Assembly: GCF_900091625.1 (NCBI RefSeq)
Contig: NZ_FMIC01000002.1
Location: 4,278,001 to 4,342,000 of the forward strand
Direction: 5' to 3'
Origin: Micromonospora peucetia
Lineage (GTDB): Bacteria; Actinomycetota; Actinomycetes; Mycobacteriales; Micromonosporaceae
Length of the DNA stretch: 64,000 bases
Below are positions 1 through 8,183 of this stretch, piece by piece. Both the position numbers and the translations under genes were made by a program. The notes beneath the pieces were generated by a model. That model saw only the letters and a list, made by a program, of their open reading frames with translations. It had not been told where the DNA came from and searched no databases. Each line of letters starts with the position of its first letter. The first letter of the stretch is position 1.

Positions 1-470
1 CCGGCGTCGACATCGAGGCCCTCTACCGCCGCTTCCCGGACCCGGCCGCGCTCATGTCCGCCGTAGCGGTGCGTGGCTTCGCCGACCTGGCCGCCACGCT
101 CGCCGCCGCCCGGGCCGCCGCCGCCCGGGCCTTCGCCGTCGGGGCCGACCGCGGCGCCTGGCCGGCCGTGGTGGCGGCCTACCTGGACTTCGCGTACGCC
201 AGTCCCGAGGTCTACGACGCGATGCTCGCCCACACCTCGGACCTCACCCTGGGCCGCGACCCGGGTCCGGGGGCGCCCGGGGCCGCCTTCGCCGAGTTGC
301 GCGCCGCCCTGGCACCGCTGGCCGCCGGCCGCGATGCCGACACCCTCGCCGAGGTCGGCTGGGCGCTGCTGCACGGCACGGTCATGCTGACCCGGGGCGG
401 GCGCCTGCGCCCGGACAGGCAGGAACAGCGCGAGGAAATGATCATGTCCGGTGTGTTCGCCGGCCCGTGA
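1..470 (+). CDS. TetR-family regulator, C-terminal part (5' truncated by window)
   Basis: The reading frame is open from base 3. Its first residues (ALYRRFPDPAALM) look like the recognition-helix end of a TetR DNA-binding domain, where an LYxxFP motif is usual. The rest is a helical, Ala/Arg-rich ligand-binding domain ending at a TGA at 468-470. The HTH start lies outside the window, so the protein was at least 155 residues. TetR proteins usually repress a neighbouring gene and release on binding a small ligand; the target and ligand cannot be told from here. An internal ATG at base 54 is not the true start, because the TetR motif precedes it. Confidence 0.75.
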   Translation, partial: GVDIEALYRRFPDPAALMSAVAVRGFADLAATLAAARAAAARAFAVGADRGAWPAVVAAYLDFAYASPEVYDAMLAHTSDLTLGRDPGPGAPGAAFAELRAALAPLAAGRDADTLAEVGWALLHGTVMLTRGGRLRPDRQEQREEMIMSGVFAGP

Positions 471-548
471 CCGTGCGGCCCGGCCCCCGTCGCTCCGTTG
501 GCTGCCGGCGCCGTCGGTGCCCCGTTCGTAACCCGCTTGCCGGTCGGA

Positions 549-593
549 ATCTTGGACAGTTACCGTTCGCGCCGAACGGAAGCTGTCCAAGAT
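549..593. promoter_or_regulatory. 45-bp interrupted palindrome
   Basis: Two 21-base arms beginning ATCTTGGACAG and ending CTGTCCAAGAT pair with only two mismatches around a 3-base centre. It lies 79 bases after the TetR-type gene and 64 bases before the HAD gene start. No T-run follows it, so an operator or a dispersed palindromic repeat is as likely as a terminator. Confidence 0.6.
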
Positions 594-656
594 CGTATTG
601 GGTGCGCCTCCGCCAACCCGGCCCGAGTCGCACCATGGGAAGGGAGACATGGGGAC

Positions 657-1355
657 GTGACGCGCCGACGCGACGGGCAGGTGCTCGTCTTCGACGCCGA
701 CGACACGCTCTGGGAGAACAACGTCCTCTTCGAGCGGGTGATCGACGACTTCCTGGAGTGGCTGGACCATCCGACCCTCGACCGGGCCGAGATCCGGACC
801 ATCCTGGACGACATCGAGCGGGCCAACGCGGTCGCGCACGGCTACGGCAGCAAGGTGTTCCTGCGCAGCCTGGGGGAGTGCCTGGAGCGGCTGCGGCAGC
901 GGCCCGCCACCGTGGTGGAGCGGCGCGAGATCGAGGACCTGGCGGCGGCCCTGGTCGCCCACCAGGTGGAGTTGATGCCCGGGGTGGCCGAGGCGTTGGA
1001 CGCCCTGGCCGGCCGGCACGAGCTGCTGCTGCTGACCAAGGGCGAGCGCGAGGAGCAGCAGCGCAAGCTCGACGCCTCCGGGCTGCTGCACCACTTCCGG
1101 GCCGCGCACATCGTTCGGGAGAAGGACGTCGACACCTACCGGTGGCTGACCCGGGAGCACGACGTCGACCCCACGGTCACCTGGATGATCGGCAACTCCC
1201 CGAAGTCCGACATCCGGCCCGCCCGGGCCGCCGGGCTGAACGCCGTGTTCATCCCCAACGACAACACCTGGGTGCTGGAACACGACGAGCTGGACCCGAC
1301 CGACCCGGGCGTGCTGCGGCTGTCGGCCTTCCCCGAACTGCTGCGCCACTTCTGA
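657..1355 (+). CDS. HAD-superfamily hydrolase (phosphatase-like)
   Basis: A 232-residue soluble HAD phosphohydrolase. All four family motifs are visible. Motif I is FDADDTLW near residue 10, with the nucleophile and acid aspartates in the DxDxT pattern. Motif II is the Thr in LLLTKGE. Motif III is the Lys in EKDVDTY. Motif IV is GNSPKSDI. The cap lies between motifs I and II, as in YfnB/phosphoglycolate-phosphatase-like members; the substrate is unknown. The GTG start at 657 was chosen because GGGAAGGGAGA lies about 9 bases upstream and the protein then begins just before motif I. The frame extends further upstream, but that part is low-complexity and covers the palindrome. The next gene is convergent. 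Confidence 0.85.
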   Translation: MTRRRDGQVLVFDADDTLWENNVLFERVIDDFLEWLDHPTLDRAEIRTILDDIERANAVAHGYGSKVFLRSLGECLERLRQRPATVVERREIEDLAAALVAHQVELMPGVAEALDALAGRHELLLLTKGEREEQQRKLDASGLLHHFRAAHIVREKDVDTYRWLTREHDVDPTVTWMIGNSPKSDIRPARAAGLNAVFIPNDNTWVLEHDELDPTDPGVLRLSAFPELLRHF

Positions 1356-1403
1356 GACGCAGCAGTTCGGCCCCCGTCCGGAACCGCCACACCGGCGGGC
1401 CGG

Positions 1404-2147
1404 TCAGCCCGGCTGGCGGTGCACCTGGAACGGGGCGAAGCTCTGCGCGACCGGCATCAGCTCGACGGTGTTGACATTGACGTGTGGCGGTTGCCTGGCG
1501 GCCCAGTGCACCGCCTCCGCGATGTCGTCGGCGGTGAGCGGCACCATGCCGTCGTACAGCCCGCCCGCCCGCTCGGCGTCGCCGCCGAACCGGACGACCG
1601 AGAACTCGGTGCCGCCGACCATGCCCGGCTCGACGCAGGTGACCCGTACGCCGGTGCCGTGCAGGTCGCTGCGAAGGTTCAGGCTGAACTGCCGGACGAA
1701 GGCCTTGGTGGCGCCGTACACGTTGCCGCCCGGGTAGGGGTACGTCGCGGCCGTGGAACCGATGTTGATGACGTGGCCGCGCCGTCGGGCGACCATGCCC
1801 GGCAGGATCGCGTGGGTGCAGTTCATCAGCCCCCGGCAGTTGGTGTCGAGCATCTGCTCCCAGTCGTCCAGGTCGGCCCGGTGCGCCGGTTCCATCCCGA
1901 GGGCGAGACCCGCGTTGTTGATCAGGATGTCGATTTCGGCGTGGGACGCGGGCAGTTCCTCGATGGCGGCGGCGACGGCGGCACGGTCTCGGACGTCGAC
2001 CACGAGCGGGAGTACGTCCGGGCCGAGTGCGGCGAGCCGGTCGGCCCGCCGGGCGCAGGCGACGACCCGGGCGCCGTCGGCAGCGAAGCGCCGTGCGAAG
2101 GCGGCCCCGAAGCCGCTGCTGGCCCCGGTCACGAAGACGGTCGTCAC
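1404..2147 (-). CDS. short-chain dehydrogenase/reductase (YdfG-like)
   Basis: A 247-residue classical SDR that probably reduces or oxidises a hydroxy acid or alcohol with NADP(H). The N-terminal cofactor motif reads TGASSGFG, the NNAG motif follows around residue 80, and the catalytic Tyr/Lys pair is in YGATK with the Ser just upstream. The SGFG variant is typical of the YdfG/serine 3-dehydrogenase group. The GTG start overlaps the stop of the upstream hydrolase gene by four bases (GTGA), so the two are translationally coupled. The ribosome-binding site GGTGGAGGG lies inside the hydrolase gene. The partnership suggests a small catabolic operon, but the substrate is not evident. Confidence 0.85.
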   Translation of the reverse strand: MTTVFVTGASSGFGAAFARRFAADGARVVACARRADRLAALGPDVLPLVVDVRDRAAVAAAIEELPASHAEIDILINNAGLALGMEPAHRADLDDWEQMLDTNCRGLMNCTHAILPGMVARRRGHVINIGSTAATYPYPGGNVYGATKAFVRQFSLNLRSDLHGTGVRVTCVEPGMVGGTEFSVVRFGGDAERAGGLYDGMVPLTADDIAEAVHWAARQPPHVNVNTVELMPVAQSFAPFQVHRQPG

Positions 2148-2959
2148 CGCTGTCCCTCCACCGTCGTGACCTGCTGGAGCAGCCCTCCGAGCGCGGTGTT
2201 GAAGACCGCTTCCCGCTCCAGGTTGGGCATGTGACCGGCACCGTCGATCACGACCAGCGTCGCGCCCGGGACGCTCCCGGTGATGAGTTCGGCATCGCCG
2301 ATCGGGGTGAACTCGTCGTCGCTGCCCACCACGACCAGGGTGGGCACCTCGACCCGGCGCAGCGTCTCGACGTAGTCGGGGCGCTCGGCACGTCCGCGCA
2401 GGGCGGCGGCGGCACCGACCGGCGAGGTCGTGTGCATCATGATGCTGACCTGCCGGGCGATCTCGGGCAGGGCCGAGATGTTCCGCGGCGCGAGCATCTT
2501 CGGCAGGACCTCTTCGGCGTAGCCGGCCATGCCCTCCCGGAGCAGCCGGTCGGCGAGCTCGTTGCGGAGCTTGCGCCCGAGATCGGTCTCCGCCGGCGCG
2601 GAGGTGTCGGCCAGCAGCACGCCGGAGATGCGCTCGGGGAACTGGCGCAGGCACTCCATCACGATCTGCCCGCCCATCGACAGTCCACCGAGGGCGAACC
2701 GGCGTACGCCGAGCCGGTCGGCCAGGCCGGCGACGTCCCGGGCGAACGTGTCGAGGGTGGTGCGACCCGGCACCACCGTGCTCTCGCCGTACCCACGAAG
2801 GTCCGCGGCGACGACCCGCCAGCCGGCGGCCACCGCGAAGTCGACCTGTGGACGCCACATGGAGCGGTTGAAGGGATGCCCGTGCACGAGGATCAGAGTC
2901 TCCCCGTTGCCGCTGTCGTCGTATCCGATGCTGACTTCGTTGACCTGCGTCGTGGCCAT
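2144..2959 (-). CDS. alpha/beta-fold hydrolase
   Basis: A 271-residue alpha/beta hydrolase, first gene of a two-gene operon with the SDR downstream. Visible elements are the oxyanion-hole HGHPF near residue 30, the nucleophile elbow GLSMGG, an acid residue in GSDDEF and the catalytic His in DGAGHM near the C-terminus. It resembles 3-oxoadipate enol-lactonase/esterase-type members, but the family is too broad to name a substrate. The start at 2959 is preferred because GGAAGGA sits six bases upstream; an ATG two codons earlier is almost on top of that site. It is transcribed away from the MocR gene, whose product is the obvious candidate regulator. Confidence 0.85.
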   Translation of the reverse strand: MATTQVNEVSIGYDDSGNGETLILVHGHPFNRSMWRPQVDFAVAAGWRVVAADLRGYGESTVVPGRTTLDTFARDVAGLADRLGVRRFALGGLSMGGQIVMECLRQFPERISGVLLADTSAPAETDLGRKLRNELADRLLREGMAGYAEEVLPKMLAPRNISALPEIARQVSIMMHTTSPVGAAAALRGRAERPDYVETLRRVEVPTLVVVGSDDEFTPIGDAELITGSVPGATLVVIDGAGHMPNLEREAVFNTALGGLLQQVTTVEGQR

Positions 2960-2991
2960 TGCCATTCCTTCCCAACCTGGTCTCGACAGGA

Positions 2992-3020
2992 AGGCTAAGC
3001 GGTGCAATAGTCGAGTGCAA
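2992..3020 (-). promoter_or_regulatory. putative promoter of the hydrolase-SDR operon
   Basis: On the minus strand TTGCAC (3020-3015) and TAGCCT (2997-2992) are separated by 17 bases, a sigma70-like arrangement. Transcription would start about 25 bases before the hydrolase start codon. The -35 element overlaps the second copy of the direct repeat described separately. Confidence 0.45.
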
Positions 3021-3022
3021 TA
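3002..3022. promoter_or_regulatory. direct repeat GTGCAATA x2, candidate MocR operator
   Basis: GTGCAATA occurs at 3002-3009 and again at 3015-3022, 13 bases apart, in the same orientation. MocR/GabR/PdxR-type regulators commonly bind direct repeats in the divergent region beside their own gene, which is the position seen here. The repeats cover the -35 region and spacer of the putative hydrolase promoter. Confidence 0.5.
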
Positions 3023-3056
3023 AAAACAATGTCCTCGGAGCAATTGGGAGCGGATC

Positions 3057-4394
3057 GTGGACGACTACCGGCGGATCGCCGAGAGCATCGCCGCCGACAT
3101 CGCCGCCGGTCGGCTCGCCGCCGGACACCGCCTGCCGCCGCAGCGGACCTTCGCCCGCCAACGCGGCATCGCCAACTCGACCGCCGCCCGGGTCTATGCG
3201 GAGCTGGCCCGGCGCGGGCTGGTGACCGGGGAGGTCGGCCGGGGCACCTTCGTCCGGGCCGCCACTCCGCCCCTGGAACCCGCCCTCGCCGAACCCGGCG
3301 ACGTCCGCGTCGACCTGGAGCTGAGCTTCTCGGTGCTGCCGCAACAGCCCGCACTGCTGGCCGGTTCCCTGGCCGGCCTGCTGCGGCCCGACACGCTGGC
3401 AACCGCGCTGCCCCCGGTCGGCGTCGCCGGGACGCCCGCGGTGCGGGAAGCCGTCGCCGGGCTTCTCAGCCGCCCCGACTGGGCCCCGGACCCACGGCAG
3501 ATCCTGTTCACCGGCAACGGCCGCCAGGCGATCGCCGCCGCCATCGCCACCCTTGTCCCGGTAGGCGGGCGGCTCGGCGTCGAAGCGCTCACCTATCCCG
3601 TCGTCAAGGCCATCGCCGGCCGGCTCGGCGTCACCCTGGTCCCGCTGCCGATCGACCAGGACGGCTTGCTGCCCGAGGCCGTTGCCGAGGCACACCGCGC
3701 CGCCCCGCTCCGGGCCGTCTACCTCCAGCCGACCCTGCACAACCCACTCGGCACGACCATGCCGGCGCACCGCCGCGCCGCGCTCGCCGACCTGCTCGAC
3801 CAACTCGGGGTGTACGTCATCGAGGACGCCGTCTGGTCGTTCCTCACCGACGCCCCGACACCGCTGGCCGCACTGGCGCCGTCCCGCACCATCCTCGTCG
3901 ACAGCCTCTCGAAGCGGCTCGCCCCGGGCCTCACCGTCGGCTTCGCCGCCGCGCCACCACAGCTCACCGACCAGCTCGCGACCGCGATCCGGTCCGGCAC
4001 CTGGACCGCCAACCGCTTCGCGCTGGACGCGGCCACGCGATGGCTCGTCGACGGGGCGGTCGCCACCATCACCGCCGGCAAGCGCCGGGACGCCCGTGCC
4101 CGGCAGGAACTGGCGCGGACCCGGTTGGCCGGTCAGCTGCTCCACTCCGATCCGGACGCCTATCACTGCTGGTGGGAGCTGCCGGAGCCATGGCGCGCCG
4201 AGACGTTCGTCGCGGCGGCGGCCCGCCGGGGCATCGCGGTCACCCCCGCCGCCGCGTTCACCGTCGGGACCAGCCACGCCCCCAACGCCGTACGGCTCGG
4301 GCTGGCCGCGCCGCCGCTGCCGACCCTGTCCGGGGCGCTCGACACGCTCGCGGCGCTGGCTCGTTCCAGCCCGGAGGACGCCGGGGTGGAATGA
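3057..4394 (+). CDS. MocR-type regulator (GntR HTH fused to aminotransferase fold)
   Basis: A 445-residue two-domain regulator. Residues about 3-70 form a GntR winged helix (LPPQRTFARQRGI...GRGTFV). The rest is a class I aminotransferase-like domain of fold type I. The expected PLP-binding Lys is present in SLSKRLAPGL, and NPLGT resembles the aminotransferase NPxG motif. MocR proteins sense PLP-linked amines or amino acids and control divergent genes. The GTG start follows GGGAG with good spacing. The 97-base gap to the divergent hydrolase operon contains the direct repeats expected of a MocR operator, so that operon is its likely target. Confidence 0.9.
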   Translation: MDDYRRIAESIAADIAAGRLAAGHRLPPQRTFARQRGIANSTAARVYAELARRGLVTGEVGRGTFVRAATPPLEPALAEPGDVRVDLELSFSVLPQQPALLAGSLAGLLRPDTLATALPPVGVAGTPAVREAVAGLLSRPDWAPDPRQILFTGNGRQAIAAAIATLVPVGGRLGVEALTYPVVKAIAGRLGVTLVPLPIDQDGLLPEAVAEAHRAAPLRAVYLQPTLHNPLGTTMPAHRRAALADLLDQLGVYVIEDAVWSFLTDAPTPLAALAPSRTILVDSLSKRLAPGLTVGFAAAPPQLTDQLATAIRSGTWTANRFALDAATRWLVDGAVATITAGKRRDARARQELARTRLAGQLLHSDPDAYHCWWELPEPWRAETFVAAAARRGIAVTPAAAFTVGTSHAPNAVRLGLAAPPLPTLSGALDTLAALARSSPEDAGVE

Positions 4395-4497
4395 CCCGCC
4401 GAGCAGCGACACCGGCGGAGATCGTCGCCTCGCGACGCCCCGACCTCGAACTTCAGCCACGATTCCGAACGGCAGGCTGCCGTAATAGGATCGGTCG

Positions 4498-5112
4498 ATG
4501 GTGCGTTCCACGCCGATTGTCCCGCCAGCCACGCCGTTGACGGATGGCTCGGTCGTCGTGCGGCCACGGCGAGAGGACGATCTGGAGGCAATCGCCGACG
4601 CGAGCCGTGATTCCGAAACCCTGCGATGGCTCGATGACCCGCCGATGGATGCCGAGGCTCGGCGCACCGGAATGAGCCGCGTCGAAGAGGCATGGCGCAG
4701 CGGCCGTGCGGCTCCGTTGACGATCGCCGACGCCGTGACGGACCAAGCGGTCGGGATCATCAACCTGCAGTTCCGCGCCGAGGACGTGGCATCCGTCGCC
4801 TACAGCGTCTTCCCCGCCCACCGCGGCCAAGGAAACGCGCCACGAGCCGTGCTCCTTGTTGCTGACTGGGCGCTTGGCAACCTTGGGCTGACACAGCTCA
4901 TCCTGGAGACGGACGCGGCGAACACGGCCTCGACAAGGGTCGCCGAGAAGTGCGGGTTCCAGGCGATCGGCACCAGGTCGGAGCCGCGCTCGGATGGCGT
5001 CGTGCGTACGACCATCACGTTCTCTCGGCCCTTGCCGACAACTCCGCCTGCGGCGAACGCAATAGCTGATCAACACACTCATCCACCGTTGTCCGGTCGC
5101 AACGATCCGTGA
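4498..5112 (+). CDS. GNAT N-acetyltransferase (RimJ/RimL-like)
   Basis: A 204-residue GNAT protein. The N-terminal VVVRPRREDDLEAI matches the beta1/alpha1 start of RimJ/RimL-type enzymes. The acetyl-CoA pyrophosphate loop is RGQGNA around residue 107. The following ETDAANTASTRVAEKCGF is the usual beta5-alpha4 signature in which an Asn and an aliphatic segment line the CoA pocket. It probably acetylates an amine or a protein N-terminus using acetyl-CoA; the acceptor is unknown. The tail after about residue 180 is Pro-rich and probably disordered. It is a single gene, about 100 bases after the MocR gene. Confidence 0.85.
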   Translation: MVRSTPIVPPATPLTDGSVVVRPRREDDLEAIADASRDSETLRWLDDPPMDAEARRTGMSRVEEAWRSGRAAPLTIADAVTDQAVGIINLQFRAEDVASVAYSVFPAHRGQGNAPRAVLLVADWALGNLGLTQLILETDAANTASTRVAEKCGFQAIGTRSEPRSDGVVRTTITFSRPLPTTPPAANAIADQHTHPPLSGRNDP

Positions 5113-5234
5113 CGGAGCGGTTGGGTGTTCGTGCTCGCGACCTGTTCCGGGGGGCCGACCCACCTCTGTAAACCATGCGATGCGGTAGCCGAGTCCGGTC
5201 ATCTAGTATCGGCGAGACATGGGGGTTGGGTTGC

Positions 5235-5678
5235 ATGTGGCCGTTCACGAAGCGACCAAAGGACCCGGTCCTGGACCCGTCCTATGGAGACCCGCACCGG
5301 AAGGCTCTGATCCGGGCGTTGGAAAAACGCCAGTGAAAGTTCGCCCGAGAACTGCTCAACATGGCGGCCGATCCGGACGAGATGGCCTTCCTGATGGAGG
5401 CGGTCGGTGGGGTCGACGGGATCCAGGACTGGATCGGCGATTGGATGGACGCCGAGCCTGAGTCGACTCTGCCCGTGCTGGTCGCTGGCTGTCACGCCGT
5501 GCGCTGGGCGTGGGAGGCGCGCGGCGGCAAGCGGGCGAAATACACCACTGCTGCCCAGTTCAAAAGTTTCCATGAGCGCTTGCACTACGCTTGTGGATTA
5601 CGGCGAGGCGGTCTCGGACGTTTGGATCCGCTGCCGAGTTGGTGCGACCAGCGCCGTCGGCCCCGGCGTCTTCCGTAG
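5235..5678 (+). pseudogene. DUF4034-like protein gene, broken by an in-frame TGA
   Basis: From the ATG at 5235 the frame reads MWPFTKRPKDPVL... and meets TGA at 5334-5336 (codon 34, where TGG would give Trp). It then continues open through AADPDEMAFLMEA and WIGDWMDAEP to SFHERLHYA. The same protein style on both sides of the stop shows one gene with a nonsense mutation. After about 5585 the sequence stops looking like the same protein and runs antisense to the next gene, so the 3' end is also lost. The region resembles DUF4034-type actinobacterial proteins of unknown role. Restart at ATG 5361 could give an 105-residue fragment. Confidence 0.6.
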
Positions 5679-6276
5679 TCACCCGCTGCTCCTCCGGCAT
5701 GATGCGCCATTGCCACGGGCCCACATCGCCGAGGCGTCCAGTGTGCCGGAGCAGAACTTGCGTCGAGTGCCCCCGTTTTCCCGTCTTCTGCCGCTGCTGG
5801 GTCGTTGCGTCCGGAGCCAGCCGAGCCAGAATGCGTGAACTGAACTTCGCGGGTGGCCACCAGTTCACTTTCAGGCCCTGGGTGATGTCGTACGTGTGGA
5901 GCACGACCTCGGCGACGCCGAGCGCTGCGAACCCGCTGACGTCGCAGGACCCGAAGTGCCACGCCCGCGTATCCGGCCCTGCGGCCCGCAGCGCCGCGAC
6001 GAGCAGTCCGCCGCATGCTTCGACGGCCGGCAACACGTCTGACACCGGCGCATCGTCGCGGATCACCAGATCCAACGGCAGGTATGCATCCTGTACCCCG
6101 CCCGCCACCTGAGCCGCGTACGCGAGCAGATCATGGCCGATGTGGACGAGCGTCTCTCGGCACGTCCAGGCGAGGGTGCCAGCGGCGACCGACCAGTCGT
6201 GGGCCGAAAGCGGTTCGAGGACCTCGCCCATCATTCGGACGGCACGCTCCAGATCCTGAGCTTCCATGCCGCGCAT
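5560..6276 (-). CDS. DinB/maleylpyruvate-isomerase-N-like protein
   Basis: A 238-residue protein of the DinB/MDMPI four-helix-bundle family. The N-terminal region (LSAHDWSVAAGTLAWTCRETLVHIGHDL) shows the spaced His residues that bind a metal in this fold, with another His in VVLHTYDI around residue 150. Actinobacterial members often act in mycothiol-dependent reactions, but many are uncharacterised. Two Met codons (6276 and 6267) can start it; neither has a strong ribosome-binding site. The last 25 residues or so overlap the remnant of the convergent pseudogene, so this C-terminus may be altered by the same rearrangement. Confidence 0.65.
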   Translation of the reverse strand: MRGMEAQDLERAVRMMGEVLEPLSAHDWSVAAGTLAWTCRETLVHIGHDLLAYAAQVAGGVQDAYLPLDLVIRDDAPVSDVLPAVEACGGLLVAALRAAGPDTRAWHFGSCDVSGFAALGVAEVVLHTYDITQGLKVNWWPPAKFSSRILARLAPDATTQQRQKTGKRGHSTQVLLRHTGRLGDVGPWQWRIMPEEQRVTTEDAGADGAGRTNSAADPNVRDRLAVIHKRSASAHGNF

Positions 6277-6460
6277 TCTGGCAGACCGGGCAGGCGCCCA
6301 GACCGCCAAGAAGAGCAGGGCTTTCTACATCCGGATCTGCCACCGAGCGGGTGCCACGGCATGCACTGGAGGAGTCGGCAGCGCCCCGGCGCGGGGATCG
6401 TGCGGTACGGCGGTTTTGGCCGCGTCCACATCGTCATGTTGCGGTGCACTGTCATGAAGA

Positions 6461-6679
6461 TCAGTGGCCGGTGTCCTGGTGGCGGGTGTTGCGAGCGCGG
6501 ACGGCAGCCTCCAACCGTAGGCCAGTACCGACGAGGACGAGCAGCCCAGCGAGGATGAATGGACGGTCGCTGGCGGTCCCGAGGGTCAGGACGGCGACGA
6601 GGAGTCCAACCGTGATGGCAGCGGTGCCGACGTTTCGTAGCGTGATGGTGACCAACACGCCGCTGAGTGTGCCAGACAC
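6461..6679 (-). CDS. small two-helix membrane protein, hypothetical
   Basis: A 72-residue frame with two hydrophobic segments (about residues 18-36 and 41-58), separated by a short polar turn and followed by a basic, soluble tail. That is consistent with a small inner-membrane protein with a hairpin topology. It starts with GTG, has no convincing ribosome-binding site, and has no family I recognise. It lies between the DinB-like gene and a GNAT gene. The clear hydrophobic pattern is the only support, so this may be a chance frame. Confidence 0.4.
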   Translation of the reverse strand: MSGTLSGVLVTITLRNVGTAAITVGLLVAVLTLGTASDRPFILAGLLVLVGTGLRLEAAVRARNTRHQDTGH

Positions 6680-6803
6680 TTGTTCGTTCGCCGTCCGGCG
6701 ACAGCATCCGGATCTAGCCGAGATGAGTGCATGCAGCCGACGTGATGCTGGCGCGAGGACAACCGGGGCAGCCGTCCACCGATCGGTGTGGGACCATCAC
6801 GCT

Positions 6804-7283
6804 GTGCCTGAGTTGATCGTACGGGACATGACGAGGAACGAGTTCGAAGAGTGGCGTGACCGTACGATCCGATCATTCGCGGATGGGCAGGTAACAGCCG
6901 GTAACTGGCCAGCGGACGAGGCCATCGAGTTGGCCACCAAGGCATTCGATGTCCTGTTGCCGGATGGCTTTGCGACTGTCGGAATGCTGTTCTTGAGGGC
7001 CGTGCTTCCCGACGGCGCATGTGTTGGCGTGTTGTGGCTGGCCTTGACGCACCCGCGTGGTGAGCCCGACTGCGCGTACATCTACGACATCGAAATCGAT
7101 GAGGCGTACCGTGGAGCCGGCTACGGACGCGCGCTCCTAGCTGCGGCCGAGGACGCCGTGCGCTCCCGTGGCCTGGGCCGCCTAGAGCTCAACGTCTTCG
7201 GCGGCAACGCCCGCGCTATCCGGCTATATGAGACTTCCGGCTACCGCGTCGTGGCGCAACAGATGCGTAAATCGCTCAATTGA
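6804..7283 (+). CDS. GNAT N-acetyltransferase
   Basis: A 159-residue GNAT enzyme. The acetyl-CoA loop RGAGYGRALL and the C-terminal LNVFGGNARAIRLYETSGY pattern are canonical and complete. The N-terminal half (MTRNEFEEWRD, FADGQVTAG) resembles actinobacterial GNATs in which this arm forms part of the substrate cleft. The GTG at 6804 was chosen because VPELIVRDMTRNEF is the family-like N-terminus; the frame stays open far upstream without homology. The substrate cannot be deduced. The gene stands alone, with no neighbour close enough for an operon. Confidence 0.8.
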   Translation: MPELIVRDMTRNEFEEWRDRTIRSFADGQVTAGNWPADEAIELATKAFDVLLPDGFATVGMLFLRAVLPDGACVGVLWLALTHPRGEPDCAYIYDIEIDEAYRGAGYGRALLAAAEDAVRSRGLGRLELNVFGGNARAIRLYETSGYRVVAQQMRKSLN

Positions 7284-7479
7284 CCAAGAGTCAGATTGTT
7301 TCCCGACGCCGATGCACTGATCTGCCGCTGATTGAGCGTCACAGGCCGTGACCGGTCCACGATGTGCTTCAGCTTCCGGTACTGCCGATGAGCGCGCACG
7401 AGTCCTTTGTGATAACCGCACTGGCCTCGATGGCGACGCTCGATGGTCCGGCCGGACGCCAACGCCGGGCTAGAGCACC

Positions 7480-7878
7480 CTATTCCTGGACGTACAGTTT
7501 TCCGATGTACGGGCTGCGATCAAGCCCGGGAACGTTGTCAAGTAACTGCTGCCGGCCGTACGAAAGAAATCCTGTCAGGGCTTCCAAGAGCTCGGGCCGG
7601 TCCACCTGGGCCAAGCAGTCCGGTTCGGGGTCCGCGAGCCGGATGCCATGGTCATCGCAACGGTACGGATCGATGGCAGCAACCTCGACGCGATCGCCAG
7701 CCACGGGGCGGAACTCGACGACATCGGCCGCCTCGGTGAAGGTCAGCGTGTACGCCCTATCCGCACGCAGCGCAGTGATCAGCCGTGTGACGCAGACGAG
7801 GAAGTCGAACAGCGAGACGCGGCGGCGAGGACCTATGACGGTACGCCTGCAACTTTCTGATGCTGTCGGCCCCGGACG
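7480..7878 (-). pseudogene. hypothetical protein gene lacking a start codon
   Basis: On the minus strand a frame is open from 7878 to the stop at 7480 and encodes protein-like sequence (SLFDFLVCVTRLITALRADR, then TFTEAADVVEF, then the C-terminal LTGFLSYGRQQLLDN). There is no ATG, GTG or TTG before GTG 7704, which falls inside that sequence. An in-frame TAA at 881-879 of that kilobase ends the frame upstream. This looks like the C-terminal part of a gene whose 5' end has been lost. Translation from 7704 would give only 74 residues. No function recognised. Confidence 0.45.
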
Positions 7879-8183
7879 TTACCGCGGCCAGTTCGGCCAG
7901 GGTCGATGACACATGGAACCCAGGTGGACGGATCTGCTGCGCGCAGGCTCGACGGCCACCGCGATGTGAGCGATCCGACCAGCCTTGTCGGCAGCGCGCT
8001 GGGCAAGAGCGTGCGGGCGCTGCCGGAGCCGGTGGCCGCCCAAGCCGAGGCGGTCCGTCGAGCCACCACCCCGGCACCGGACCCGCCGCCGCCCTGCCCA
8101 GCCGGGTCCTGGGCCTCTGCGACCACCCGTCGGGTGCCGGGTACCGACGGGTCCGGGTCGCTCAACCTGCAACCGCGTGTTGG
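7879..8183. other. no gene assigned
   Basis: Several overlapping frames are open here, as expected at this GC content, but none shows family features or a convincing ribosome-binding site. This, the broken gene beside it and the sparse 7284-7479 gap suggest degraded sequence. Confidence 0.5.

Noticed and set aside
2966..3043. N-terminal extension of the hydrolase from a TTG start
   Set aside because: It would run through the predicted promoter and the MocR direct repeats and has no ribosome-binding site; a good one lies before the internal ATG.
1404..4763. A 1119-residue minus-strand frame spanning several genes
   Set aside because: Only its last 247 residues are a real protein (the SDR); the rest is antisense to the MocR and GNAT genes and overlaps the hydrolase in another frame.
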